This document shows positions 55,318 to 63,106 of a stretch of DNA of 64,000 nucleotides, in pieces (position 1 is the stretch's first letter; each line of letters opens with the position of its first letter). The position numbers and the translations under genes were made by a program. The DNA is taken from assembly GCA_902517615.1 (NCBI GenBank), contig CABYCY010000001.1, positions 108,361 to 172,360 on the forward strand. Direction: 5' to 3'. The notes under the pieces were generated by a model. The model searched no databases and was not told the origin of the DNA. It saw only the letters and a program-made list of their open reading frames with translations. The stretch comes from an uncultured Pelagibacteraceae bacterium (lineage in GTDB: Bacteria > Pseudomonadota > Alphaproteobacteria > Pelagibacterales > Pelagibacteraceae).

Positions 55318-55375
55318 TATTAATATTTAACTAAATAACTAATTTTTTAACAATAATTCCTATATTTTAATTCAA

Positions 55376-55395
55376 TTTACTGATTATTCAGTAAA
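55376..55395 (-). terminator. Hairpin after the polysaccharide gene run
   Basis: TTTACTGA-TTAT-TCAGTAAA is a perfect 8-bp stem with a 4-nt loop, 14 nt past the epimerase stop on the minus strand. The following minus-strand sequence is A/T-rich but not a clean T-run, so termination efficiency is uncertain. It could insulate 5S from the sugar genes. Confidence 0.45.
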
Positions 55396-55408
55396 ATTTG
55401 ATTTCAAT

Positions 55409-56413
55409 TTAAAATATTTTGTTTTTCCATGTTTCAGGAGTCAGATGATTTATGATTTCCAAGTTATAATTATAAGAAAATTCTCTTGGCCCTCTTTTCT
55501 TAATATAATCAATTAAACGAGTTATAGTATCATCTAGAGTATTTTTGGTAGAGTATTTTAAAATATTTTTCGCCTTTTCATTTGAACAATTAGCGAATTT
55601 AACCTCTCCTGGACGATCTGGATAAAATATTGGTTCTCTATTAAATTGGAGCTTATTTGAAATCATTTTATACAAACTATTTATTGTTATGAAATTTTCA
55701 TCAGATGGACCTATATTTATTACCTCTGATTTGATTTTATCATCTGTTATCATTTTATCTAAACAATAAAGACAATCATTAACGTCTGAAAAAGATCTTT
55801 TTTGTTCTCCATCTCCGTAAATAATTGGAGATTTATTTTGTAACATTAAATTAATCATAATCGATGCTACATTTCTATATGGATCATCATATTTTTGATT
55901 TTCTCCAATGATGTTATGAGGTACTGCAATATTATACTCTACACCATGCATTTCACATAAATTGATAAGTATTTTTTCCGCTGAAAGTTTAGATATTCCA
56001 TAAGGATCAACAGGTATAGGTTTGTCATTTTCGTCAAACGGTATTTTAATTTTACCATATCTTGCCATTGAAGAACAAAATACTATTCTCTTTACTTTAT
56101 TTTGTATTGCCGCGCTAAACACTGATGTTGAACCAGAAACTATGTTTTTACTTATTAGGTGAGGAGAAAAAACTGAAAGACCTTCATGGGCATATGCAGC
56201 AGAATGCACCACTACATCAACGCCTTTAAAAATTTTTTTTAATTCATCGTAATTTTCACAATCTATTTCATAAAAATTTACTCTTTCATCTACATTTAAA
56301 ATATCTCCTCCAACCATATTATCATTACCACTTACTTTAAAATTTTTAGATAAATAATAATTTGCAAGGTTTGAGCCTAAAAATCCAGCAACACCAGTTA
56401 TAAATATATGCAT
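55409..56413 (-). CDS. NAD-dependent epimerase/dehydratase (UDP-glucose 4-epimerase-like)
   Basis: The 334-aa extended-SDR product has the nucleotide motif ITGVAGFLGSNLANYY, VVHSAAYAHEG, FCSSMARYGKI and the catalytic Tyr-Lys pair in DPYGISKLSAEK. The C-terminal sugar-domain block is YGDGEQKRSFSDVNDCLYCLDKM. It belongs to the nucleotide-sugar epimerase/dehydratase group; the substrate is not assigned. It is the last minus-strand gene of the polysaccharide block before the 5S region, separated by 76 nt from the WecA-like gene. Confidence 0.87.
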   Translation of the reverse strand: MHIFITGVAGFLGSNLANYYLSKNFKVSGNDNMVGGDILNVDERVNFYEIDCENYDELKKIFKGVDVVVHSAAYAHEGLSVFSPHLISKNIVSGSTSVFSAAIQNKVKRIVFCSSMARYGKIKIPFDENDKPIPVDPYGISKLSAEKILINLCEMHGVEYNIAVPHNIIGENQKYDDPYRNVASIMINLMLQNKSPIIYGDGEQKRSFSDVNDCLYCLDKMITDDKIKSEVINIGPSDENFITINSLYKMISNKLQFNREPIFYPDRPGEVKFANCSNEKAKNILKYSTKNTLDDTITRLIDYIKKRGPREFSYNYNLEIINHLTPETWKNKIF

Positions 56414-56489
56414 AAGTTAAGAAATACTCAATAAACCAAAAAGATGCTTTATACAAATTTTTTTTTAAAATTTTTTAACAATTTTTAGT

Positions 56490-57539
56490 TTAAGATTTTT
56501 TTTTAATACTTCTTTTTAAACATATATTCAAAATAAAAATATATAAAGCGAGAAAAAGAAGGATTAATGATAAGGGATTTATATTTAGTAAATTAAATAA
56601 GAAAATTGGGCTAAAGATAAATAAAAAAATTATTATCATCGTTTTTCTATAATTAAATGTTCTCATTAAAATGTGATGAAAATGATTATTGTCTCCTTCG
56701 AAAGGACTCTTATTATTTAAGAATCTTAAAATTGACAATCTAATCATATCAATACCAGGCAACATCATGTACAAAAAAATTTCCTCTGCATAATAATTTT
56801 TATTCCAATTATGATCGCTGATAATAATAGTTGCTATAAAAAAAGATAAAAAATATGAACCATTGTTACCTAAAAAAGTTTTTTCTTTTAAGTTCATGTA
56901 TGAAAAAAAAATAAGACTTAATAAAAAAACAATTAAAAATTTATGATCAATCCCTTTAATATAGAATATTAAGAGAAAAGATGAATATAAAATCGAACTT
57001 TGAAGATTTAAACCATCAAACATATTTGAGGCATTCATGAATGCTAAAAAACAAAATAAAGTTAAAAAAATTGAAAAATTGTTAAAATAGATTTTATTTT
57101 CAAAATTGTAAAATTGTAAACTTGAAATAGGAATATTTGGATTTGAAATTAATAATAAGTAAATACAAACTAAAAATAATAATGTTTTTTTTAATGGTGA
57201 AACGTCATACATATCATCATAAAAACCAACTATATAAATTAATGTAATTACTATTAAAAATGTAAGTAATTGTTTAAATGATATAAATCTTAAATTAAAA
57301 AAAAATTCACTGTACACTGTTGAATTAAATTGAAAGTATAACTCAAACAAAAAAAACAGAGATATATTAATAAAAAAAAATAAACCTCCTAAAAGTGGAG
57401 TTGGCTTTGTATGTATTTTTTTTTTATTATTTGGGAAATCTATTATTTTTAAAAATTTTGCTAATGGGAAAGCTTTATATAAAATAATTAAATTACATAA
57501 TGATATAATAAGTAAAAAAATTATAAATAAATTACTCAT
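56490..57539 (-). CDS. WecA/MraY-family undecaprenyl-phosphate sugar-phosphate transferase
   Basis: Starts surface glycans by moving a sugar-1-phosphate to undecaprenyl phosphate. The 349-aa product has about ten membrane segments, TPLLGGLFFF (47-56), GFYDDMYD (105-112), NASNMFDGLNLQ (169-180) and the carbohydrate loop KSPFEGDNNHFHHILMR (278-293). The motif normally F-x-G-D-x-G-S reads FLGNNGS (222-228), so Asp is replaced by Asn225. It overlaps the O-antigen ligase-like gene by 8 nt. Confidence 0.88.
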   Translation of the reverse strand: MSNLFIIFLLIISLCNLIILYKAFPLAKFLKIIDFPNNKKKIHTKPTPLLGGLFFFINISLFFLFELYFQFNSTVYSEFFFNLRFISFKQLLTFLIVITLIYIVGFYDDMYDVSPLKKTLLFLVCIYLLLISNPNIPISSLQFYNFENKIYFNNFSIFLTLFCFLAFMNASNMFDGLNLQSSILYSSFLLIFYIKGIDHKFLIVFLLSLIFFSYMNLKEKTFLGNNGSYFLSFFIATIIISDHNWNKNYYAEEIFLYMMLPGIDMIRLSILRFLNNKSPFEGDNNHFHHILMRTFNYRKTMIIIFLFIFSPIFLFNLLNINPLSLILLFLALYIFILNICLKRSIKKKS

Positions 57540-58821
57540 TTTTTAAATCAACTTTTTGCATATGAATTGATAAATAAAGACTCACTGGTAGATAATAAAC
57601 AATACTAATCCAATTATTAAAAAAATTACCGCTTGTAACAAATGGAAAAATATTAGCTGAAATTATAGATAATAAACAAATTTTAAAAAAAAAATATTTG
57701 TCTCTATTGATATTTTTTTCTAAAAGATTTCGAAAAAATAAAATTATTAAATACATATAAATAATAAATAAAAACAATAAACCAATAACTCCATTCTCAA
57801 CAGCTATTTGTAATAAAGTATTATGTGGATGTGTTGAGCAACTACTTACTGATCTTTTAAAATTTCCACAATTTTCATAATACATGTTATGACCATGGCC
57901 TAAAATTGGTTTTTCCAAAAACATTTTATAAGCTGCTACGTACAATTCGTGATGATCTGGTGAAAAAATTACAAATTTTTCTGGTGAGGTATATGAATTA
58001 TTTTTAAAATCTGAATTTAAAAATGCAAATGTCGACACAACCATTCTATTTTTTACGTTTGTATTTGTTAAAGTTATTAAAAAAATAATCGAGAAAAGTA
58101 TTAATAAAAAAACTGAAATTTTTTTTTTAAGATTTTTTGATTGAAATAAAATGTAAACAATACAAAATATTGTTATGAAAAAAGATAATCTTTCACCAGA
58201 TAAAAATACAATTATGAAAGCAGATGTTAAGAAAAAAATAAAATAAATATTATTTATTTTTTTTTTGCAAAATATATAAACCCCTAATAATACAAATATT
58301 GTTCTAGAGATGTAGCTCCCTAATATTAATTCACTTCCAAAAAAACCGCTTACTCTAGTAGTCATAGTTTGAGTATAAGAATCTTTCAGATAATAAATAC
58401 TTTGATTAAATAAATTTTTACCAAAAATCACTTGAACATAAGCATCTAAAATCAATATTACTAAGGTAAATAACATGAATTTAAAAAATGATTTATAAAA
58501 ATTTACATTTACTTTCGATAAATATACAACTGCCAATGAAAATAATAAAAACCTAATATAAGGTAATGAAGATTTAAGAGAAGACAAACTATCTGCAGCC
58601 CAAATAGACGAAGTAATTAAATATAGATAAAATGCTAAAAAAAACTTTGTGAAATAATTATTATAATAATTCCACAACTGATATTTAAAAGTATAAATTA
58701 AAAAAAAAAATCCTAAAAGTGTTACAATAAGGTCACTCAAAAAAGGGCCTGTAATTAAAGCAGCAGGTAATAAATAAAATAAATAAGAAAATGTTAAAAC
58801 TAAATTTTTCTTATTTAACAT
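57532..58821 (-). CDS. O-antigen ligase/polymerase-like membrane protein (Wzy_C family)
   Basis: A 429-aa protein with about 10-12 membrane segments. It has a long periplasmic loop near 270-330 and the family motif CSTHPHNTLLQIAVENGVIGLLFLF (HPHN...). Such proteins either ligate a polysaccharide to lipid A-core or polymerise repeats. It overlaps the WecA-like gene by 8 nt and follows the fusion gene by 3 nt, so the initiation and final assembly steps are encoded together. Confidence 0.86.
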   Translation of the reverse strand: MLNKKNLVLTFSYLFYLLPAALITGPFLSDLIVTLLGFFFLIYTFKYQLWNYYNNYFTKFFLAFYLYLITSSIWAADSLSSLKSSLPYIRFLLFSLAVVYLSKVNVNFYKSFFKFMLFTLVILILDAYVQVIFGKNLFNQSIYYLKDSYTQTMTTRVSGFFGSELILGSYISRTIFVLLGVYIFCKKKINNIYFIFFLTSAFIIVFLSGERLSFFITIFCIVYILFQSKNLKKKISVFLLILFSIIFLITLTNTNVKNRMVVSTFAFLNSDFKNNSYTSPEKFVIFSPDHHELYVAAYKMFLEKPILGHGHNMYYENCGNFKRSVSSCSTHPHNTLLQIAVENGVIGLLFLFIIYMYLIILFFRNLLEKNINRDKYFFFKICLLSIISANIFPFVTSGNFFNNWISIVYYLPVSLYLSIHMQKVDLKNE

Positions 58822-58824
58822 TCT

Positions 58825-60648
58825 TTACAACCAGCCTTTATATTTATTATAAATTATAGCCAAATATTCATAAAATATAATTTTAATATTATTAAAATTA
58901 ATACCCCATTGGATTGTCTTGTTAGGCGTGTCTGTCATTTTGGGTATTATAATATTAATGCCTGGATAATTTTTTTTCCAAATTAATTTACTTCTAAAAG
59001 TATGGTAAGGAGATGTCAGGAATATTATATTATTTGATTGATCAACTAGTAAATAGTTACTAACTACTTTAATGTTTTCAAATGTATTATAAGGGTCATC
59101 TTTGATTACAATTACATCCTCTTTTTTTATACCTTCACTTAATAATAAGGATTTAATTATTTCCGCTTCGCTATATATTGCTCGTCTTCCTGTTAAAATA
59201 ACTTTAATATCAGGATATTTACCTTTTATTTTTTTGATATCTATAATTCTTTTTTGAAAACTCAAATTATGATACTCGTTTTCACCATCTCCTGAAAAAA
59301 CTACCATAGTTTTTGCATATTTTAATTCATTCTCCACTACTAGAAAATTTCCAAAAAATGGAATTAAAGGAGACTTAAAAAATATTACTAAAAATACTAA
59401 AACTATAGAAACTTTTTTTATGTTTGTATAAAATAAACTATTGTATTTTCTAATAAATTTTAACTTCCAGCTAATATCACTAAGTTTTTTCTTTACTATT
59501 TTATTATAAATCAATTCATTAAAAAATTTAAATCTACTTTCCCAAGAATTTTTTTTTGCAGCTAAAATTCTATTTCTAATTTTAAATTTTGTATTATTTT
59601 TTAAATTCTCATTAATTTTTTCATTAAATTTTTCATAAGAATTTCCTATTTGAATTATATTTTTATATTTTTTATTATATATATTGGTCTCTTTAAGGTT
59701 TGTAGATACAACGGGTATTCCCATCGATAAATACTCATTGAGCTTACAGCTATAAACACTGTTAGTAAAATCATTAACTTTGTATGGAATTATACCTACA
59801 TCAAAACCTTTTATATATGATGGGAGTCGACTGTGTTTTATCTCATTAATAAAATATATATTTTTGATATTTTGCAGTTTTTTCACATTTGCATAAATTC
59901 TACCAATAATTACAAAATTCAATTGAGGGTTATTTTTACTCAGAAATTCTAACAAATTTAAGTCAAAAACTTCTGTGATGGCTCCAATATAACCAACTAT
60001 TGGCTTACCTTTAATGGGATTTATTTTTTTTACACTTTTAAAATTGAATTTATTTAATTCAACACCTGCTGGTAAAAGGAATACTTCTTTGGTAAATCTA
60101 CCAGCTTTCTTCTTAAGATTATCAGAAATTACAAAAGAAATATCAGACTCTTTAAAAAATAATTTTTCCAAATCGTCAATTTTTTTATTTTTATTATTAA
60201 TTCCTTTCATTTCATTTGCACAATAATAAATATTTATATTGGCATTTACTAAATTTTTAATTTCATGGGATAATGGAGTAGGTAAAAATGATATTAAAAT
60301 ATCATTTTTAAATTTTAAAGTTTTAAACCAATTTGATAAAAGAAAATTAACTATAAACAAATTGATGTAATAAAAAAATTTAATGAATGGAAATGGAAAT
60401 ACTATTGGTGAAAATATAAATAGATTTTTTTTTTTTTCTGCAAAACCTTTGGCACTTTTAGACCAATTTATAATTCTATCTTTAATTCGAGATAAATCAG
60501 AAATTTTAGCAGTTCTTATGCCTGTGTTTTCAATGAATAAAACCCTATTATTTTGACTTACCAAAGAAGTAACAAGCCTATGCTGAGTTTGCCAATTTGT
60601 TTTCCAATCAATTGATCCTATTATGATTATATCCTTGTTTTTTATCAT
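58825..60648 (-). CDS. Glycosyltransferase fused to a C-terminal DUF218 (YdcF/ElyC-like) domain
   Basis: A 607-aa two-part protein. Residues about 1-385 look like a GT-B (group 1) glycosyltransferase: KPIVGYIGAITEVFDLNLLEFL and then SVYSCKLNEYLSMGIPVVSTNLKE, the usual donor-site E-x-x-x-x-G-x-P. A membrane segment follows (about 410-432). A DUF218 domain then begins KTMVVFSGDGENEYHNLSFQKRI, with ILTGRRAIYSEAE, DPYNTFENI and FLTSPYHTFRSKLIW. DUF218 proteins (ElyC, SanA, YdcF) act in envelope and undecaprenyl-linked metabolism. The frame is continuous, so this is a real fusion or a fused annotation unit, not a frameshift. Confidence 0.82.
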   Translation of the reverse strand: MIKNKDIIIIGSIDWKTNWQTQHRLVTSLVSQNNRVLFIENTGIRTAKISDLSRIKDRIINWSKSAKGFAEKKKNLFIFSPIVFPFPFIKFFYYINLFIVNFLLSNWFKTLKFKNDILISFLPTPLSHEIKNLVNANINIYYCANEMKGINNKNKKIDDLEKLFFKESDISFVISDNLKKKAGRFTKEVFLLPAGVELNKFNFKSVKKINPIKGKPIVGYIGAITEVFDLNLLEFLSKNNPQLNFVIIGRIYANVKKLQNIKNIYFINEIKHSRLPSYIKGFDVGIIPYKVNDFTNSVYSCKLNEYLSMGIPVVSTNLKETNIYNKKYKNIIQIGNSYEKFNEKINENLKNNTKFKIRNRILAAKKNSWESRFKFFNELIYNKIVKKKLSDISWKLKFIRKYNSLFYTNIKKVSIVLVFLVIFFKSPLIPFFGNFLVVENELKYAKTMVVFSGDGENEYHNLSFQKRIIDIKKIKGKYPDIKVILTGRRAIYSEAEIIKSLLLSEGIKKEDVIVIKDDPYNTFENIKVVSNYLLVDQSNNIIFLTSPYHTFRSKLIWKKNYPGINIIIPKMTDTPNKTIQWGINFNNIKIIFYEYLAIIYNKYKGWL

Positions 60649-61913
60649 AATCTAAAATCAGAATACTTTTTATCAAAATGTCCTTTTAAATCAAAAAATA
60701 TATTTTTTTGTTTTAAATAAGATTTAATAACTTTAATACCTTTTTTTACTATATTTTTATGAGGTACTGCCAAAATAATTATATCAAATGTATTTTTTTT
60801 TAATCTTTTTTCTAAAATAATATCTTCCTCTTCGAGACTTTTAATATTAGCAACTCCATCATAAACGTAAACTTTTTTATATTTATTTTTTATTAATTTA
60901 CAAAGTTTTAGTGATTGTGAATTCCTAATATCTGGACAATTTTCTTTAAAAGTAACTCCAAGCATTAAAATTTTTAAATTTTTTTTATTAAGTTTTTTTA
61001 TTTTTATATGTTTTTCGAGTTGCAAAGTTATGTATTTAGCCATTGAATCATTTAATTTTCTTCCAGCTAATATTATTTGTGGTTTATACCCTAACAATTT
61101 TGATTTATAAGTTAAATAATAAGGGTCTACTCCAATGCAATGACCTCCTACTAAACCTGGTGAATATTTGTGAAAATTCCATTTAGTCGAAGCTGCATTT
61201 ATTACTTGATTTGTATCAATATTTAATTTTGAGCAAATTATAGATAGCTCATTTGCTAAAGCTATATTTAAATCTCTTTGAGTATTTTCAATTACTTTAG
61301 CGGCCTCTGCCACCATTATCGAAGAGGTTGGAACAATTCTTGCTTTAATTATTTTTCCATACATAAATTTTAATGTATTTAATGTTTTTTTGTTTGAGGC
61401 AGATACAATTTTTGAAATTTTTTCTAATTTGTGCTTTTTATCACCTGGATTAATCCTTTCAGGAGAATATCCACAAAAAAAGTCTTTATTATATTTAAGT
61501 TTTGAGATTTTTTCTATTACAGGAACACATTGTTCTTCTGTTGCACCAGGATATACTGTGGATTCATAAACTATAATAGATTTTCTATTCATAACCTTTG
61601 CAACCAAACTTGAAGCCTTCTTTAAATAGTAAAAATCTGGTTTGTTTTTTTTTGTAACAGGAGACGGAACGGTAATAATAAATATATTACATTCCTTTAA
61701 ATCTTTTAATTCATTTGAAAAAAAAATTTTTTTTGCTTTTAAAAATTCACTTAAATTGGCTTCGTTTGTTATGTCTTTTTTATTTTTTAATTGCAAAATT
61801 CTTTTTTTATTTAAATCAAATCCTACAACTTTGAAAAAGCGGCCAAGAGATAAAGCTAAAGGAGTTCCAACATAACCTAATCCTATAACACCAATAATTA
61901 AATTTTGTTTCAT
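60645..61913 (-). CDS. UDP-N-acetylhexosamine 6-dehydrogenase (WbpA/TviB-like)
   Basis: Oxidises UDP-GlcNAc or UDP-GalNAc to the uronic acid with two NAD. The 422-aa product has GVIGLGYVGTPLALSLGRF, the segment VYESTVYPGATEEQCVP, AEAAKVIENTQRDLNIALANEL, the catalytic Cys in GLVGGHCIGVDPYYLTYK and LMLGVTFKENCPDIRNS. VYESTVYPGATEE favours the WbpA/TviB type rather than UDP-glucose dehydrogenase. It overlaps its neighbours by 4 nt on both sides. Together with the WbpB-like gene at 63.1 kb it implies a uronic-acid amino sugar. Confidence 0.88.
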   Translation of the reverse strand: MKQNLIIGVIGLGYVGTPLALSLGRFFKVVGFDLNKKRILQLKNKKDITNEANLSEFLKAKKIFFSNELKDLKECNIFIITVPSPVTKKNKPDFYYLKKASSLVAKVMNRKSIIVYESTVYPGATEEQCVPVIEKISKLKYNKDFFCGYSPERINPGDKKHKLEKISKIVSASNKKTLNTLKFMYGKIIKARIVPTSSIMVAEAAKVIENTQRDLNIALANELSIICSKLNIDTNQVINAASTKWNFHKYSPGLVGGHCIGVDPYYLTYKSKLLGYKPQIILAGRKLNDSMAKYITLQLEKHIKIKKLNKKNLKILMLGVTFKENCPDIRNSQSLKLCKLIKNKYKKVYVYDGVANIKSLEEEDIILEKRLKKNTFDIIILAVPHKNIVKKGIKVIKSYLKQKNIFFDLKGHFDKKYSDFRL

Positions 61914-63025
61914 TGCTTTAGTTGGTTGATTAATTTTTTATACCTTTCGAAAACAATTTTTTCATTAAAGTAAGTCTCGGCTTTTTTTCTACTATTTTGA
62001 CCCATAATCAATCTTTTTTTATAGTTAAGGTTTAAAAACCTATGCATAGCTCTTAAAAGAGATTTTTCACTTTTTACTTTGCATAAAAAACCGTTATATC
62101 CATCATTTATGACTTCTCTACAACCTGGCACATTTGTTGTAATAGCGGGTATACCCATAGCTGAGGACTCCAATAATACTCTTGGGAGTCCTTCTCTATA
62201 AGATGGCAAAACAACACAATCTGATTTGAGTAAATATTTTTTTATATTTTTTTTTTGTCCAAGAAAATTTAGAACTTTTTTATTTTTAAATATTAAGTAA
62301 TCGTTGTTAGAAATTGATGAACTATTTTTACTATCAATAGAACCAATAACTGAAAATGTTACTTTAATTTTTTTATTTACTTTTATTTGCTGCGCAGCGT
62401 TTATAAATTCTATTATACCTTTATCTTTAAGTAGTCTTCCAATAAATAAAAAGTTAATATTTTTATTATTTATTTGTTTTTTTTTCGAAACAGTATATTT
62501 TTTTAAATCTATTCCCGATCCAGGTATCAAAAATGAATTTTTTGTTTTAACTAACCTTTTTTTAATAAAAAGATTTCTGTCATCTTTGTTTTGAAATAAA
62601 GTGACATTATTTTTTCCTAAGGCAATTTTATAAAATATTATAACTATATTTGTAAAAATAGTATTTTTGATAAAAGCTGTTCCCAATCCAGTAATATTTA
62701 TTATTGATTTTATATTTAAAATTTTTGCGACTAACCCACCATAAATATTTATTTTATGAGTGAAGCCTAAAAAAAAATCAGGTTTTTCAATATAAAAAAT
62801 TTTTAAAAATTGTAATATTAATTTTAAATCATCGAATGGAGAAAAACTATTTCTATTAATAGGTATTTCTAAAAATTTGACTTTAAGTTTTTTAATATGT
62901 TTAAGTGAAGAATCTTTTTTTGATAAAATCAATAAATTATTTTTATCTTTTAAAAAAAATTTAATTAGATTTTTTCTAAAATTTAAAATATTCCAGCTAG
63001 AGTTAGAACTAATAATTATTTTCAT
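61910..63025 (-). CDS. GT4-family glycosyltransferase
   Basis: A 371-aa GT-B glycosyltransferase. The N-terminal acceptor domain shows GLVAKILNIKSIINITGLGTAF and FQNKDDRNLFIKKRLV. The C-terminal donor domain shows INFLFIGRLLKDKGIIEFINAA, YREGLPRVLLESSAMGIPAITTNVPGCREVI (the EGxPxVLLE motif). WbpH/PglA-like enzymes that add amino sugars share this pattern, but donor and acceptor are unknown. It overlaps the dehydrogenase by 4 nt and is divergent from the WbpB-like gene. Confidence 0.88.
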   Translation of the reverse strand: MKIIISSNSSWNILNFRKNLIKFFLKDKNNLLILSKKDSSLKHIKKLKVKFLEIPINRNSFSPFDDLKLILQFLKIFYIEKPDFFLGFTHKINIYGGLVAKILNIKSIINITGLGTAFIKNTIFTNIVIIFYKIALGKNNVTLFQNKDDRNLFIKKRLVKTKNSFLIPGSGIDLKKYTVSKKKQINNKNINFLFIGRLLKDKGIIEFINAAQQIKVNKKIKVTFSVIGSIDSKNSSSISNNDYLIFKNKKVLNFLGQKKNIKKYLLKSDCVVLPSYREGLPRVLLESSAMGIPAITTNVPGCREVINDGYNGFLCKVKSEKSLLRAMHRFLNLNYKKRLIMGQNSRKKAETYFNEKIVFERYKKLINQLKQ

Positions 63026-63106
63026 AATTTCTATTTGATAAATAAATATAAATAATGTTTAATAATACATGAATAAAAAAAATATTGTAATTTCCAAAAA
63101 AAAATT

